Shown: one piece after another, positions 33,229 to 41,541 of the stretch | How positions within the stretch are numbered: the first letter of the stretch is position 1 | How the letters are laid out: each line of letters opens with the position of its first letter | Assembly (NCBI RefSeq): GCF_028209395.1 | Contig: NZ_JAQLDQ010000003.1 | Coordinates: forward strand, 1-64,000 | Direction: 5' to 3' | Source of the DNA: Collinsella aerofaciens | GTDB lineage: Bacteria > Actinomycetota > Coriobacteriia > Coriobacteriales > Coriobacteriaceae | DNA: 64,000 bases | Made by a program: the position numbers and the translations under genes | Notes under the pieces: generated by a model | Seen by the model: the letters and a program-made list of their open reading frames with translations, nothing else | Database searches by the model: none | What the model was told of the DNA's origin: nothing

Positions 33229-33261
33229 TTATTTGAATTTGAAGATCTTCGAAGCGCGGTA
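33229..33261 (-). pseudogene. Possible remnant of a second glycosyltransferase C-terminus
   Basis: The minus strand reads YRASKIFKFK followed by a stop, nearly the same as the last residues of the neighbouring plus-strand glycosyltransferase (YRLASKIFKFN). AAGATCTTCAAATTCAA (17 bases) is shared exactly. Upstream codons on the minus strand soon meet a stop. It may be a decayed paralogue, or simply the outer arm of a larger inverted repeat with the gene end. Confidence 0.35.
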
Positions 33262-33296
33262 CACAGGGGCCTGGGCTGAAAAGAATTAGGTTGGAA

Positions 33297-33425
33297 GTCG
33301 GTCGGAGGCGGGCGGGCATTACGTTTGTCGCGAGTTCCGCATGCAAAGAAGGCCACTTAATGTGGCCTTCGTCTTGCATAGGACTGTAGAGCAGCAAACG
33401 TAACGCCCGCCCGTCTCCGACCGAC
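33297..33425. repeat. Palindrome with 31-bp arms and inner terminator hairpin
   Basis: Arms 33297-33327 and 33395-33425 are complementary except for two positions. Inside are ATGCAA...TTGCAT and the hairpin AGGCCAC-ttaat-GTGGCCT. Lies next to the stop of the P1 peptidase gene, for which the inner hairpin may serve as terminator. The gap 33094-33436 holds only this and the preceding elements. Confidence 0.85.
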
Positions 33426-33436
33426 GGTCGAGTGGA

Positions 33437-34438
33437 CTACTTCGCGGCGCCGGGGATGCCGTGGGAGGTTTTGGCGGTTTTGGCTCCGTTTACGATGGCG
33501 GTCTGTAGGGCCCTTACTGCGAGCATGCCCAGCAGGTCTAGGGGAACGGCGGCGCTTGCTTGGGCGCCCAGTTTGCCGCTGGCGAGGGTGTAGATGGTGT
33601 CGCCATCGTTGGTGGTGTGCGTGGGACGGATGGCGTGTGCGTAGGCGTCTGCGGCCATCTGGGAGACCTTGGTGGCTTGTGCCTTAGTGAGTTCCACGTT
33701 GGTGACGATGCAGCTGATGGTGGTGTTGGTGCGGTCGAGCGGCATCTGCATGGATCCGGCGGCGGCAAAGGCTGCGAGTTCCATGTCGACGATCTGGTCG
33801 CTATCGGCTGCGGCGCGCATACCGGCGACCCACTCGCCGGTGAAGGGGTCGACAACGTTGCCGCAGGCGTTGACCGAGACCACGGCGCCCACCTTGATGG
33901 GGCCGAGAGCCAAAGCGGCAGCGCCAAGGCCGGCCTTCATGCAGGTAGCGGGGCCCATGAGCTTACCCACGGTAGCGCCCGTGCCGGCGCCTACGTTGCC
34001 CTGTTCGAGCTTGGTGGGGGTGTGGTCGAGTGCTTCGCGCACGGCGGCGATGCCGGCCTCAATGTCGGGGCGAACGGTGGGGTTACCAAAGGCGAGATCG
34101 AAGATACAGCTGGAGCACACGATAGGCACCTGCGTGGGGCCGACGGGAAGGCCGATGCCGCGGCTCTCAAGCTCGCGAGCGACGCCGCTTGCAGCCTCGA
34201 GGCCAAAGGCCGATCCACCCGAAAGGCAGACGGCGTGGACCTTGTCGACGGTGTTCTCGGGTCGCAGCAGGTCGGTTTCGCGCGATGCTGGAGCACCGCC
34301 GCGAACGTCAACGCCGCCGGTGGCGCCCTCGGGTGCCACGATTACGGTGCAACCGGTGCCGGCCTCCTCGTCCGTATAGTTGCCATAGCAAAAGCCATCG
34401 ATATCGCAGACGTCAATGGCCTCGAGCAGTGTATCCAT
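33437..34438 (-). CDS. P1 (S58) family peptidase / NylC-like hydrolase
   Basis: A 333-residue N-terminal-nucleophile hydrolase of the DmpA/P1 group. Key sections: AVCLSGGSAFGLEAASGV near 68-85, GNVGAGTGATVGK, and DRTNTTISCIVTN. In NylC-type members self-cleavage occurs between Asn and Thr of the RTN|TT motif, which is kept here, so the chain is probably cut into two subunits. Substrates are beta-peptides, amides or unknown. GGAGTTAAAC precedes ATG 34438. Upstream of it is the maf gene on the same strand, about 100 bases away. Confidence 0.85.
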   Translation of the reverse strand: MDTLLEAIDVCDIDGFCYGNYTDEEAGTGCTVIVAPEGATGGVDVRGGAPASRETDLLRPENTVDKVHAVCLSGGSAFGLEAASGVARELESRGIGLPVGPTQVPIVCSSCIFDLAFGNPTVRPDIEAGIAAVREALDHTPTKLEQGNVGAGTGATVGKLMGPATCMKAGLGAAALALGPIKVGAVVSVNACGNVVDPFTGEWVAGMRAAADSDQIVDMELAAFAAAGSMQMPLDRTNTTISCIVTNVELTKAQATKVSQMAADAYAHAIRPTHTTNDGDTIYTLASGKLGAQASAAVPLDLLGMLAVRALQTAIVNGAKTAKTSHGIPGAAK

Positions 34439-34539
34439 GTTTAACTCCTATCGGTTTTCCGCCGCGCCTTGTGCCCGGTCGGGATCCGTACGGTACGCCA
34501 AAATTGTAGGCGCCGGGGGATACCCAGCGCCAGATGCAA

Positions 34540-35121
34540 TTACGAGAGTTTTTGAATCGCGCGCGCGACGCGGGCGATGGGTAGGCCCACCACGTTATAG
34601 AAGTCGCCCGAAATATCGTGCACGAGCATGCGTCCTCCTGTGCCCTGAATGCCGTAGGCGCCGGCCTTGTCCATGGGCTCACCCGAGGCGACGTAGTGCT
34701 CGATCTGCTCGTCGGTGAGCTCGTAGAACGTCACGTCGGTCACATCGACAAAGGACAGGCTTTCGGCGGCATGCGGGGCGGCCGTATCGCCTGCCTTAAC
34801 GATGCAGACGCCGGTTGCGACCTGGTGCGTGCGGCCCGAAAGCTCACGGAGCATAGTGCGCGCCTCGTCCTCGGTTGCCGGCTTGCCCAGAATCTTGCCG
34901 TCAAAGGTGACGATGGTGTCGGCCGCGACCGTCAGCTCATTGGGCTCGGCATACTCGGCAGCAACGGCAGCCGCCTTGGCGCGTGCCAAGCGCTCGACAA
35001 GCGTGAGCGGGGCCTCGCCATCAAAGGGCGTTTCGTCGATATCCGCGGGAATCACGCGAATGTTGTAGCCTGCCTCGCGCATCAGCTCTATGCGTCGCGG
35101 CGATTGCGAAGCCAAAATCAT
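34540..35121 (-). CDS. maf: Maf-like nucleotide pyrophosphatase
   Basis: A 193-residue Maf/ITPase-fold protein. N-terminal MILASQSPRRIELM is the family hallmark, with VAADTIVTFDGKILGKP holding the catalytic Asp and KAGAYGIQGTGG at the C-terminus. Removes modified or non-canonical nucleotides and is linked to septum formation in some species. Its ATG shares bases with the TGA of the DJ-1-like gene (ATGA), showing translational coupling. Assignment firm. Confidence 0.93.
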   Translation of the reverse strand: MILASQSPRRIELMREAGYNIRVIPADIDETPFDGEAPLTLVERLARAKAAAVAAEYAEPNELTVAADTIVTFDGKILGKPATEDEARTMLRELSGRTHQVATGVCIVKAGDTAAPHAAESLSFVDVTDVTFYELTDEQIEHYVASGEPMDKAGAYGIQGTGGRMLVHDISGDFYNVVGLPIARVARAIQKLS

Positions 35122-35660
35122 AGTTGGATGCCCTCGGCGACCTTCTCGACGGCCTTGTCGCCGGCGAGCGTGCGCAGCAGCTCCAATGCAAAGGGGAGGG
35201 ACTGTGCCATGCCGCTGGCAGTGATGATGTTGCCGTCTTGCGTGACCTTCTCGCCGGTATAGGCGCCTTCGGGGAAGCTTTTCTCAAAGCCAGGGAAGCA
35301 CGTGGCATGGCGCCCCTCGAGCAGGTCGAGCTCGCCCAGGATAAACGGGGCGGCGCAGATGGCGGCGACGTGCTTGGTTGCGGCGAACTCGCAGACCACG
35401 TCGCAGACGCGCTGATCTGCGCGCAGGTTGGTGGCACCGGGCAGGCCGCCGGGCAGCACGACGCAGTCGTACTCGTCAAAGTTGATCTCATCAAAGAGCG
35501 CATCGCAGGTCACGGGAATCTGCAGCGAGCTTACGACCTCGCGCGTGGGCATGATCGAGACGAGCGTGGCACGCACGCCGCCGCGACGCATGACATCGAC
35601 CATGGTCAAGCATTCAATAGTTTCAAAGCCATCGGCGGCGAGAACGGCAACGCTGGGCAT
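35118..35660 (-). CDS. DJ-1/PfpI family protein
   Basis: 180 residues from ATG 35660 with AAAGGAA upstream; a start 24 bases earlier is less likely. Nucleophile elbow AAICAAPFIL (Cys in the ThiJ/DJ-1 position) and VVLPGGLPGATNL with the conserved Gly/Pro. Length fits the YajL/ThiJ branch, with suggested chaperone, deglycase or stress roles. Coupled to maf. The precise activity is disputed in this family, so no single reaction is assigned. Confidence 0.88.
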   Translation of the reverse strand: MPSVAVLAADGFETIECLTMVDVMRRGGVRATLVSIMPTREVVSSLQIPVTCDALFDEINFDEYDCVVLPGGLPGATNLRADQRVCDVVCEFAATKHVAAICAAPFILGELDLLEGRHATCFPGFEKSFPEGAYTGEKVTQDGNIITASGMAQSLPFALELLRTLAGDKAVEKVAEGIQL

Positions 35661-35765
35661 GAGGGTTCCTTTCATAGGCGGCATACAATTAGCCGTCTTA
35701 TACCCCGAAGACCTCCGCTTGCCACGCTCGATTTCCCAATGATTTTCTGAGCAATGATTAAGCGG

Positions 35766-37079
35766 CTAGTTGCGCCTAAGGTGGACGACGGTCTCGCAGT
35801 GGAAGGTTTGTGGGAACAGGTCGACTGGCGTGATCTTTACGGGGGAGAAGGTGCCTTCTTCGACAAAGCGTTTGAGATCGCGCGCCAGGGTGGCCGGGTC
35901 GCAGCTCACGTAGGCGACATCGCGGGCACTCGTGCTGGCGATAAGGCCGATCGCCTCGGGGGCGAGGCCTGCGCGCGGCGGGTCGACCACCAAGATGTCG
36001 GCATCCTGGTCGGGGAACTCGCGCACCGCGTCTCCGCCAATGACGTCGACGTTATCAAGCTTGTTGATTTCCAGGTTACGGCGTAGATCGCGCACGGCGG
36101 GGCCGTAGGCCTCGACGGCAGCGACAAAGTCGCAGCGGCGGGCGAGCGGCAGGGTAAAGGTGCCGGCACCGCAGTACAGGTCCACGGCAAGCTCGTCTTC
36201 CTGCGGGTCGAGCGCTTCCATGACAAGATCGATCAAAATCTCGGCACCCTTGGTGTTGACCTGGAAAAAAGACGGGGCAGACAAGCGCATCTGATCCTCG
36301 GCGATATTCTCGGTCCATGAGCCCTCTCCGGCGAGCATTTCGACCTTGGAGACACGGCGGGCCTTCTTTTCGCCCTTGCTCATCACGCGTACGATGCTCG
36401 TAGGATGAGCGGCGTCCGCCAGCACGCGGGAGACCTGCGAGCGCGGAAAAGAGCCTGTGGGCGTCCAGAGTGCGACCTCGAGTGCCTTGGTGCGGCGCGA
36501 TGCGCGAATGCCCACGCGTTCGAGCCCCAAGTCATGGCTGCCGCTTAGATAGTTGAGTGCGCCGACGACCGATTTGAGTGCCTTCGGGAAGCGCTTATCG
36601 AACAGCGGACACATATCGACGGTCACGATTTTGCTGGGGTCGACACCGTGCATGCCAAGGCGCACGCGACCGTTGACGACGGTCGGTTCGAGCTCGATTT
36701 TATTGCGGTAGCCCCAGTCGTCCTTGGTGTGGCAGATGGGCTGTACCAACTCATCTGCCAGCTCAGGAGCGAACTTGCCGATGCGCTCGAGCGTGGAGCG
36801 CAGGTTTTGCTCCTTGGCGGCGAGCTGTGCCGTGCGTGAGAGATTGCCCCACGAGCAGCCGCCGCAGATGCCCACGAAGGGGCAGGGAGGCTGAATGCGA
36901 TTGGGGCTTGGCTCCAGAATCTCGGTGGTGCGGGCGCGCATGAATGACTTGCCGTCCTGTACGACCTCGGCCTCGACGGTGTCGCCTGCCACGGCACCCT
37001 GCACAAAGACGGCCTTGCCGTTGTCGGCGTGCGCCAGCCCGTCGGCGCCGTAGGTCATCGATTCTATAGTGAGCTTCAT
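35766..37079 (-). CDS. 23S rRNA uracil-C5 methyltransferase (RlmD/RumA type)
   Basis: 437 residues from ATG 37079. N-terminal TRAM domain (about 1-60), iron-sulfur cysteines in PCPFVGICGGCSWG, then a SAM-dependent domain with VDLYCGAGTFTLPLA, VVDPPRAGL and the catalytic cysteine in YVSCDPATLARDL. Methylates U1939 (RlmD) or U747 (RlmC)-type positions; the subtype cannot be fixed by eye. A terminator separates it from the upstream ppk1 gene. Assignment of the family is firm. Confidence 0.92.
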   Translation of the reverse strand: MKLTIESMTYGADGLAHADNGKAVFVQGAVAGDTVEAEVVQDGKSFMRARTTEILEPSPNRIQPPCPFVGICGGCSWGNLSRTAQLAAKEQNLRSTLERIGKFAPELADELVQPICHTKDDWGYRNKIELEPTVVNGRVRLGMHGVDPSKIVTVDMCPLFDKRFPKALKSVVGALNYLSGSHDLGLERVGIRASRRTKALEVALWTPTGSFPRSQVSRVLADAAHPTSIVRVMSKGEKKARRVSKVEMLAGEGSWTENIAEDQMRLSAPSFFQVNTKGAEILIDLVMEALDPQEDELAVDLYCGAGTFTLPLARRCDFVAAVEAYGPAVRDLRRNLEINKLDNVDVIGGDAVREFPDQDADILVVDPPRAGLAPEAIGLIASTSARDVAYVSCDPATLARDLKRFVEEGTFSPVKITPVDLFPQTFHCETVVHLRRN

Positions 37080-37127
37080 ATTCCTGCCTGTCATTCGCGT
37101 TGTTGTTCGCACCATGGTAGCAGGGAA

Positions 37128-37169
37128 AAGCGCCCCGCATCCGAGGCTTTCCTCAAATGCGGGGCGCTT
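37128..37169 (-). terminator. Terminator between ppk1 and the rRNA methyltransferase gene
   Basis: AAGCGCCCCGCAT pairs with ATGCGGGGCGCTT, with an inner GAGG/CCTC pair, and runs into TTTTCCC on the minus strand. Confidence 0.85.
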
Positions 37170-37192
37170 CTACAAACTGCTTCTACAAACGA

Positions 37193-39601
37193 CTATTTCG
37201 TCTTGCCGGTAATGAGCGTCTTAAGACCCAGGCCGATCAGACCCAGGCCCATGCGCACGCGGCCGGGGCGATGGCGCTCGATGGCCTTGGTCGTGCCAGC
37301 GGGCTTCTTGCGACGGGCACTCGTCTCGGGCACGGGCTTAGCTGCCTGCGGCTCGGGCTGAGGTGCAGGTGCAGGCTCGGGCTCAATGACGGTCGCCTGG
37401 ACCTCTTGGACTTTGGGTGCTACCGGCTGCGGCTCGGGCTCGGGGGCGGGTTTCGCCTCAATGACGGGCTCGGGCGCGGGCTCAGCGTTGCGATAGGCAC
37501 GCTCCAGCAGGGCTTCCTGCGAGTTGAAGGGTTTCTCACCCTCTGCACGCTCCACGGGGACCCAGGTGCCGTCGCTCGTGAGGCTGCGAGCCTTCACGTT
37601 GTCGCGCAGCTGCATGCCCATGTACTCGTGCACTAGGGCGCGGCAGGTGGGGTCGAGCACGGGGAAGGCAATCTCCACGCGGTGCTCGGTGTTGCGCGTC
37701 ATCATGTCTGCCGAGCTCAGGTAAATCATGTCCGAGTCCACGCCGAAAGCATAGACGCGCGCGTGCTCCAAAAAGCGTCCGACGATGGAGCGGACATGCA
37801 CGTTCTCGGTCTTGCCAGGAACACCGGGCTTGAGGCACGAGATGCCGCGGATGATCATGTCTACGCGCACGCCGGCACACGATGCCTCGGCGATTTTGTC
37901 GATGACCTCGCGGTCGGTGAGCGAGTTGAGCTTAAAGAACACACGGGCGGGCTCGCCAGCGAGAGCGCGCTGAATCTCGCGGTCAAGCCCGCGCATGATG
38001 AGCGGTTTCAGTCCGACGGGCGCCACACCCAGGAAGCGGTAGTCGCCGCGCAGGTTGCCCAGCGACAGATTGCGGAAGAACAGGTTGGCGTCTTCACCGA
38101 TGCCGGGATGGGCTGTCATGAGCATAAAGTCGCTGTAGAGTTTGGCCGTCTTCTCGTTAAAGTTGCCGGTGCCCAAAAGCGTGAGGCGGGTGAGCGCCAT
38201 GCCCTCGCGATAGGTGAGCTGGCAGATCTTGGAGTGGCACTTAAAGCCCTCGGAGCCGTAGATGACGGTGCAGCCTGCCTCTTCCAGACGCTCGGCCCAC
38301 TCGATGTTGTTCTGCTCGTCGAAGCGGGCGCGGAGCTCCATGAGCACCGTGACCTCTTTGCCGTTCTCAGCAGCGTCGATCAGCGACTCGCACAGGCGGC
38401 TCTGCTTGGCCACGCGGTAGAGCGTGATGCGCAGCGAGATGCACTCGGGGTCGTAGGCGGCCTCGTGCACCAGATCCAGGAAGGGGTTCATGGCCTCGTA
38501 GGGATAAAAGAGCAGCTTGTCGTGCTGCAGCACCTGCTCGCGGATGGAGCGGGTCATGTCGATGGTGGGATTGGGCTGCGGCCTAAACGGCGTAAAGAGC
38601 AGCTCGTTGCGCAGGTGCTCGGGAATCTTGCCCTCAATGCCAAAGACGTAGCCCAGGTCGAGCGGGATATCGCAGGTAAAGACAGAGCGGCGCGAAAGCT
38701 CGAGCGCCTTGCGGATGGTCTTGAGCGTTGCCTTCTCGAGCGACCCCGAGACCGCGAGCACTACCGGCTGCAGACGCAGGCGCTTCTTGAGGATGCGCTT
38801 CATGTGCTGGCGGTAGTCCTCTTCCTCTTCGACGCCCTCGCCGTCCGGATCGATGTCGGCGTTGCGGGTGACGCGGATCAGCGCACGATCCAGCGGCTTA
38901 TAGGAGCCAAAGCAGCTGTCCAGGCAGGCGAGGATGACGTCCTCGAGCAAGATGTAGGAGTAGGTGCCGGTGGGCGAGGGGATCTCGACCACGCGGTTCA
39001 TCGAGGTGGGAATCTCGATAAGGCCCAGCAGGCTCTCCTCGTCGGTGGCGCCGTCCAGACCACAGGCCAGATAGAGCGCGCCATTGCGTAGGTTGGGGAA
39101 GGGGTGGCGAGGATCGATGACCAGCGGCGAGATGACCGGCGACACGTAGGCCTGGAAGTAGCGGGTTACAAAGGTGCGCTCCTCGGGCGTAAGCGAATCG
39201 ATGCGGGCGCGGTGAACGCCCAAGGTGTCGAGCTTGCCCTCGATGCTCTTAAAGATGGACTCCCAACGGGTAAGGAGCCCGGGCATTTCGGCCATGACAG
39301 CATCGACCTGTTCGGAGGCGGTCATATTGCTCTTGTTGTCGACAGGTTGCTTTTTGAGCTCTGCCAGATCGGACAGGCCGCCCACGCGCACCATGAGAAA
39401 CTCGTCGAGGTTAGACTCGAAAATCGACACGAACTTTAGACGCTCGAACAGCGGAACGGTCTCATCGAAGGCTTCGTCAAGCACACGGTTGTCAAAGCGT
39501 AGCCAGCTGAGCTCTCGGTTCTGCGTGTACGAGAAGTCGCGAGGCGGTTTGCGCAGCTTTGCGGCGGCTTGCTTTTTTTCGATTTTGCTCGGCATATGCA
39601 T
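37193..39601 (-). CDS. ppk1: Polyphosphate kinase
   Basis: 802 residues. Builds polyphosphate from ATP and back. The phosphorylated histidine is in FKCHSKICQLTYR (His456). Other family sections: FSYTQNRELSWLRFDNRVLDEA at the N-terminus and GTGNFNEKTAKLYSDFML. The catalytic part ends near 715. The remaining 85 residues are a Pro/Glu/Ala-rich tail with a basic end (RHRPGRVRMGLGLIGLG), unusual for the family, perhaps a tether. ATG 39601 or 39595 may start. Single-gene unit. Confidence 0.95.
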   Translation of the reverse strand: MHMPSKIEKKQAAAKLRKPPRDFSYTQNRELSWLRFDNRVLDEAFDETVPLFERLKFVSIFESNLDEFLMVRVGGLSDLAELKKQPVDNKSNMTASEQVDAVMAEMPGLLTRWESIFKSIEGKLDTLGVHRARIDSLTPEERTFVTRYFQAYVSPVISPLVIDPRHPFPNLRNGALYLACGLDGATDEESLLGLIEIPTSMNRVVEIPSPTGTYSYILLEDVILACLDSCFGSYKPLDRALIRVTRNADIDPDGEGVEEEEDYRQHMKRILKKRLRLQPVVLAVSGSLEKATLKTIRKALELSRRSVFTCDIPLDLGYVFGIEGKIPEHLRNELLFTPFRPQPNPTIDMTRSIREQVLQHDKLLFYPYEAMNPFLDLVHEAAYDPECISLRITLYRVAKQSRLCESLIDAAENGKEVTVLMELRARFDEQNNIEWAERLEEAGCTVIYGSEGFKCHSKICQLTYREGMALTRLTLLGTGNFNEKTAKLYSDFMLMTAHPGIGEDANLFFRNLSLGNLRGDYRFLGVAPVGLKPLIMRGLDREIQRALAGEPARVFFKLNSLTDREVIDKIAEASCAGVRVDMIIRGISCLKPGVPGKTENVHVRSIVGRFLEHARVYAFGVDSDMIYLSSADMMTRNTEHRVEIAFPVLDPTCRALVHEYMGMQLRDNVKARSLTSDGTWVPVERAEGEKPFNSQEALLERAYRNAEPAPEPVIEAKPAPEPEPQPVAPKVQEVQATVIEPEPAPAPQPEPQAAKPVPETSARRKKPAGTTKAIERHRPGRVRMGLGLIGLGLKTLITGKTK

Positions 39602-39690
39602 CTGTCCGTTCAGTCCCCGCAGGGGACGGTAGCCTAACCCTATTCACTATTGTCTCAATTTAGTCGACTTGTGGCACGGACGTATTGTGC

Positions 39691-40143
39691 GAACGGTATC
39701 TTTACCTACTTCTTACGCTGACAAGTCATAGGACTGACGCCCTGCTCGTCTGCAAGCGGTCTATATCCTCACTCAACTGGTACGTAAGTGTGAATAAGAA
39801 TGATGGATAGCTGAATATCATTGAATGCAGGCGGAAACGTAAACAAACATCATTTATATACATAAAACCGATTTAGCTATGCAATTCTGAATCAAAAGTT
39901 TAGAGATGCAATTGCAAATAGTTTTTAGGAAAAAAGAGCGTTTACCTTAGAAAAGTTACTTTAGAACGCCGAAGTACATTATGGGGGAATCTCATGCGAT
40001 ATACCGTTCATCGCACTTTGTTGACCGTTCGGGGGCGAGGTGGAATTGCGGGTGGAATTTGGATATAACTAGAGCTGTCAGCAAGCAGCGTCCGCTATGG
40101 AAGGGCGCTGAGAGATTCGGCCGAAAGGCCCGAAAGAAAGGTA
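39691..40143 (+). promoter_or_regulatory. Upstream control region of the first arcA
   Basis: The 549-base gap is AT-rich and holds no supported gene. Candidate ArgR-type sites: TGAATAAGAATGA (39791-39803) and TGAATATCATTGAAT (39812-39826). GAACGGTAT occurs at 39691 and inverted (ATACCGTTCA) at 40001-40010. A block CCGTTCGGGGGCGAGGTGGAA precedes the -10 TATAAC at 40064-40069. The leader folds into AGCGTCC/GGGCGCT and TTCGGCC-GAAA-GGCCcGAA just before AGGAGG. The same layout recurs before the second arcA. Confidence 0.6.
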
Positions 40144-40150
40144 GGAGGCC

Positions 40151-41392
40151 ATGACGAAAGGTCTGCACGTGCCTTCCGAGATCGGCAAGCTCAGGAAGGT
40201 CTGCCTGCACCGTCCCGGCGACGAGCTCCTCAACCTGCCGCCCGACGAGCTCGAGCGACTCCTGTTCGACGACGTCCCGTTCCTGGAGGTCGCGCAGCAG
40301 GAGCACGACACCTTCGCCCAGATCCTGAGGGACCAGGGCGTGGAGGTCCTCTATCTCGAGAACCTCGTCGCCGAGGTGTTCGACCAGGTCCCCGGCGCCC
40401 GCGCCGAGTTCACCGACCAGTACATCGCCGAGGCCGGCATCCGCGGCCAGCACATGCCGCAGATCGTCCGCGAGAAGCTGGACTCCATCGAGGACAACCT
40501 CGAGTTCGTCAAGAAGACCATGGCCGGCATGACCAAGTCCGAGATCGACATGCCCCTCACGGCGTCCACGACCCTCGACTCCCTGGTCAACTCCGAGTCC
40601 GAGTCCGACCTGATCATCGACCCGATGCCCAACCTCTACTTCACCCGCGACCCGTTCGCGGTCATCGGCGAGGGCGTCAACCTCAACCGCATGTACTCGG
40701 TCACCCGCAACCGCGAGACCCTGTACGGCAAGTACATCTTCAAGTACCACCCCGACTACAAGGACGTCTCGCTGTACTTCCGCCGCGACTGCCAGTTCCA
40801 CACCGAGGGCGGCGACGTGCTGAACATCAACGAGAAGACCCTCGCCGTCGGCATCTCCCAGCGCACCCAGGCCGCCGCGATCGACGTCATGGCCCAGCAC
40901 ATCTTCTGGAACTCCGACTCCAAGGTCGAGCGCATCCTGGCCTTCGACATCCCGGTCTCGCGCGCCTTCATGCACCTCGACACGGTCTTCACCCAGATCG
41001 ACGTCGATAAGTTCACGATCCACCCCGCCATCATGGGCACCCTGCGCGTCTACGAGCTGACCGCCGGCAAGAACCCGGGCGACGTGAACATCCGCCTGAT
41101 CGAGGACACCCTCGAGCACGTCCTGGAGGACGCCACCGGCGTCGACCAGGTCAAGCTGATCCCCTGCGGCGGCGGCGACCCGATCGCGGCCTCCCGCGAG
41201 CAGTGGAACGACGGCTCCAACACCCTGTGCGTCGAGCCCGGCAAGATCTGCGTCTACGCCCGCAACACCGTCACCAACGACGTGCTGTACAAGGAGGGCC
41301 TGGACCTTCTCGTCGTGCCCTCCGCCGAGCTCTCCCGCGGCCGCGGCGGCCCGCGCTGCATGAGCATGCCCTTCTGGCGCGAGGACCTCTAA
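40151..41392 (+). CDS. arcA: Arginine deiminase, copy 1
   Basis: A 413-residue guanidino-modifying enzyme hydrolysing arginine to citrulline and ammonia, the first step of the ADI pathway. Catalytic Cys403 lies in GGPRCMSMPF; FHTEGGDVLN supplies the Glu/His pair (His position typical). YFTRDPF is also present. The codon use is strongly biased, suggesting high expression. AGGAGG precedes ATG 40151. The DNA is nearly identical to 43240-44481; His250 here is Asn250 there. A strong terminator follows, so it can be transcribed alone. Confidence 0.97.
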   Translation: MTKGLHVPSEIGKLRKVCLHRPGDELLNLPPDELERLLFDDVPFLEVAQQEHDTFAQILRDQGVEVLYLENLVAEVFDQVPGARAEFTDQYIAEAGIRGQHMPQIVREKLDSIEDNLEFVKKTMAGMTKSEIDMPLTASTTLDSLVNSESESDLIIDPMPNLYFTRDPFAVIGEGVNLNRMYSVTRNRETLYGKYIFKYHPDYKDVSLYFRRDCQFHTEGGDVLNINEKTLAVGISQRTQAAAIDVMAQHIFWNSDSKVERILAFDIPVSRAFMHLDTVFTQIDVDKFTIHPAIMGTLRVYELTAGKNPGDVNIRLIEDTLEHVLEDATGVDQVKLIPCGGGDPIAASREQWNDGSNTLCVEPGKICVYARNTVTNDVLYKEGLDLLVVPSAELSRGRGGPRCMSMPFWREDL

Positions 41393-41452
41393 GGTCTTCA
41401 AGGACTCGTACGGGTCATAATACATACATCTAGCTGCCATTAGATGTCTCCC

Positions 41453-41486
41453 ATTGGGGCGGTGCGGGTTTTCGCACCGCCCCAAT
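41453..41486 (+). terminator. Terminator after the first arcA
   Basis: ATTGGGGCGGTGCG pairs perfectly with CGCACCGCCCCAAT over a GGTTTT loop. Confidence 0.88.
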
Positions 41487-41541
41487 CTTGTATGAGGAAC
41501 GTCAACACGATTGGATGACTGCTTTTGTAAGGAGCTTGGCC

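Noticed and set aside
39993..40067. A 24-codon frame with four Arg codons upstream of arcA copy 1, resembling an Arg leader peptide
   Set aside because: The likely -10 (40064-40069) lies at its end, so it would not be in the main transcript, and nothing comparable precedes arcA copy 2.
39602..40150. AT-rich gap before arcA copy 1 considered as transferred DNA or a replication origin
   Set aside because: No DnaA-box cluster, transposase or integrase; the similar gap before copy 2 fits promoter DNA.
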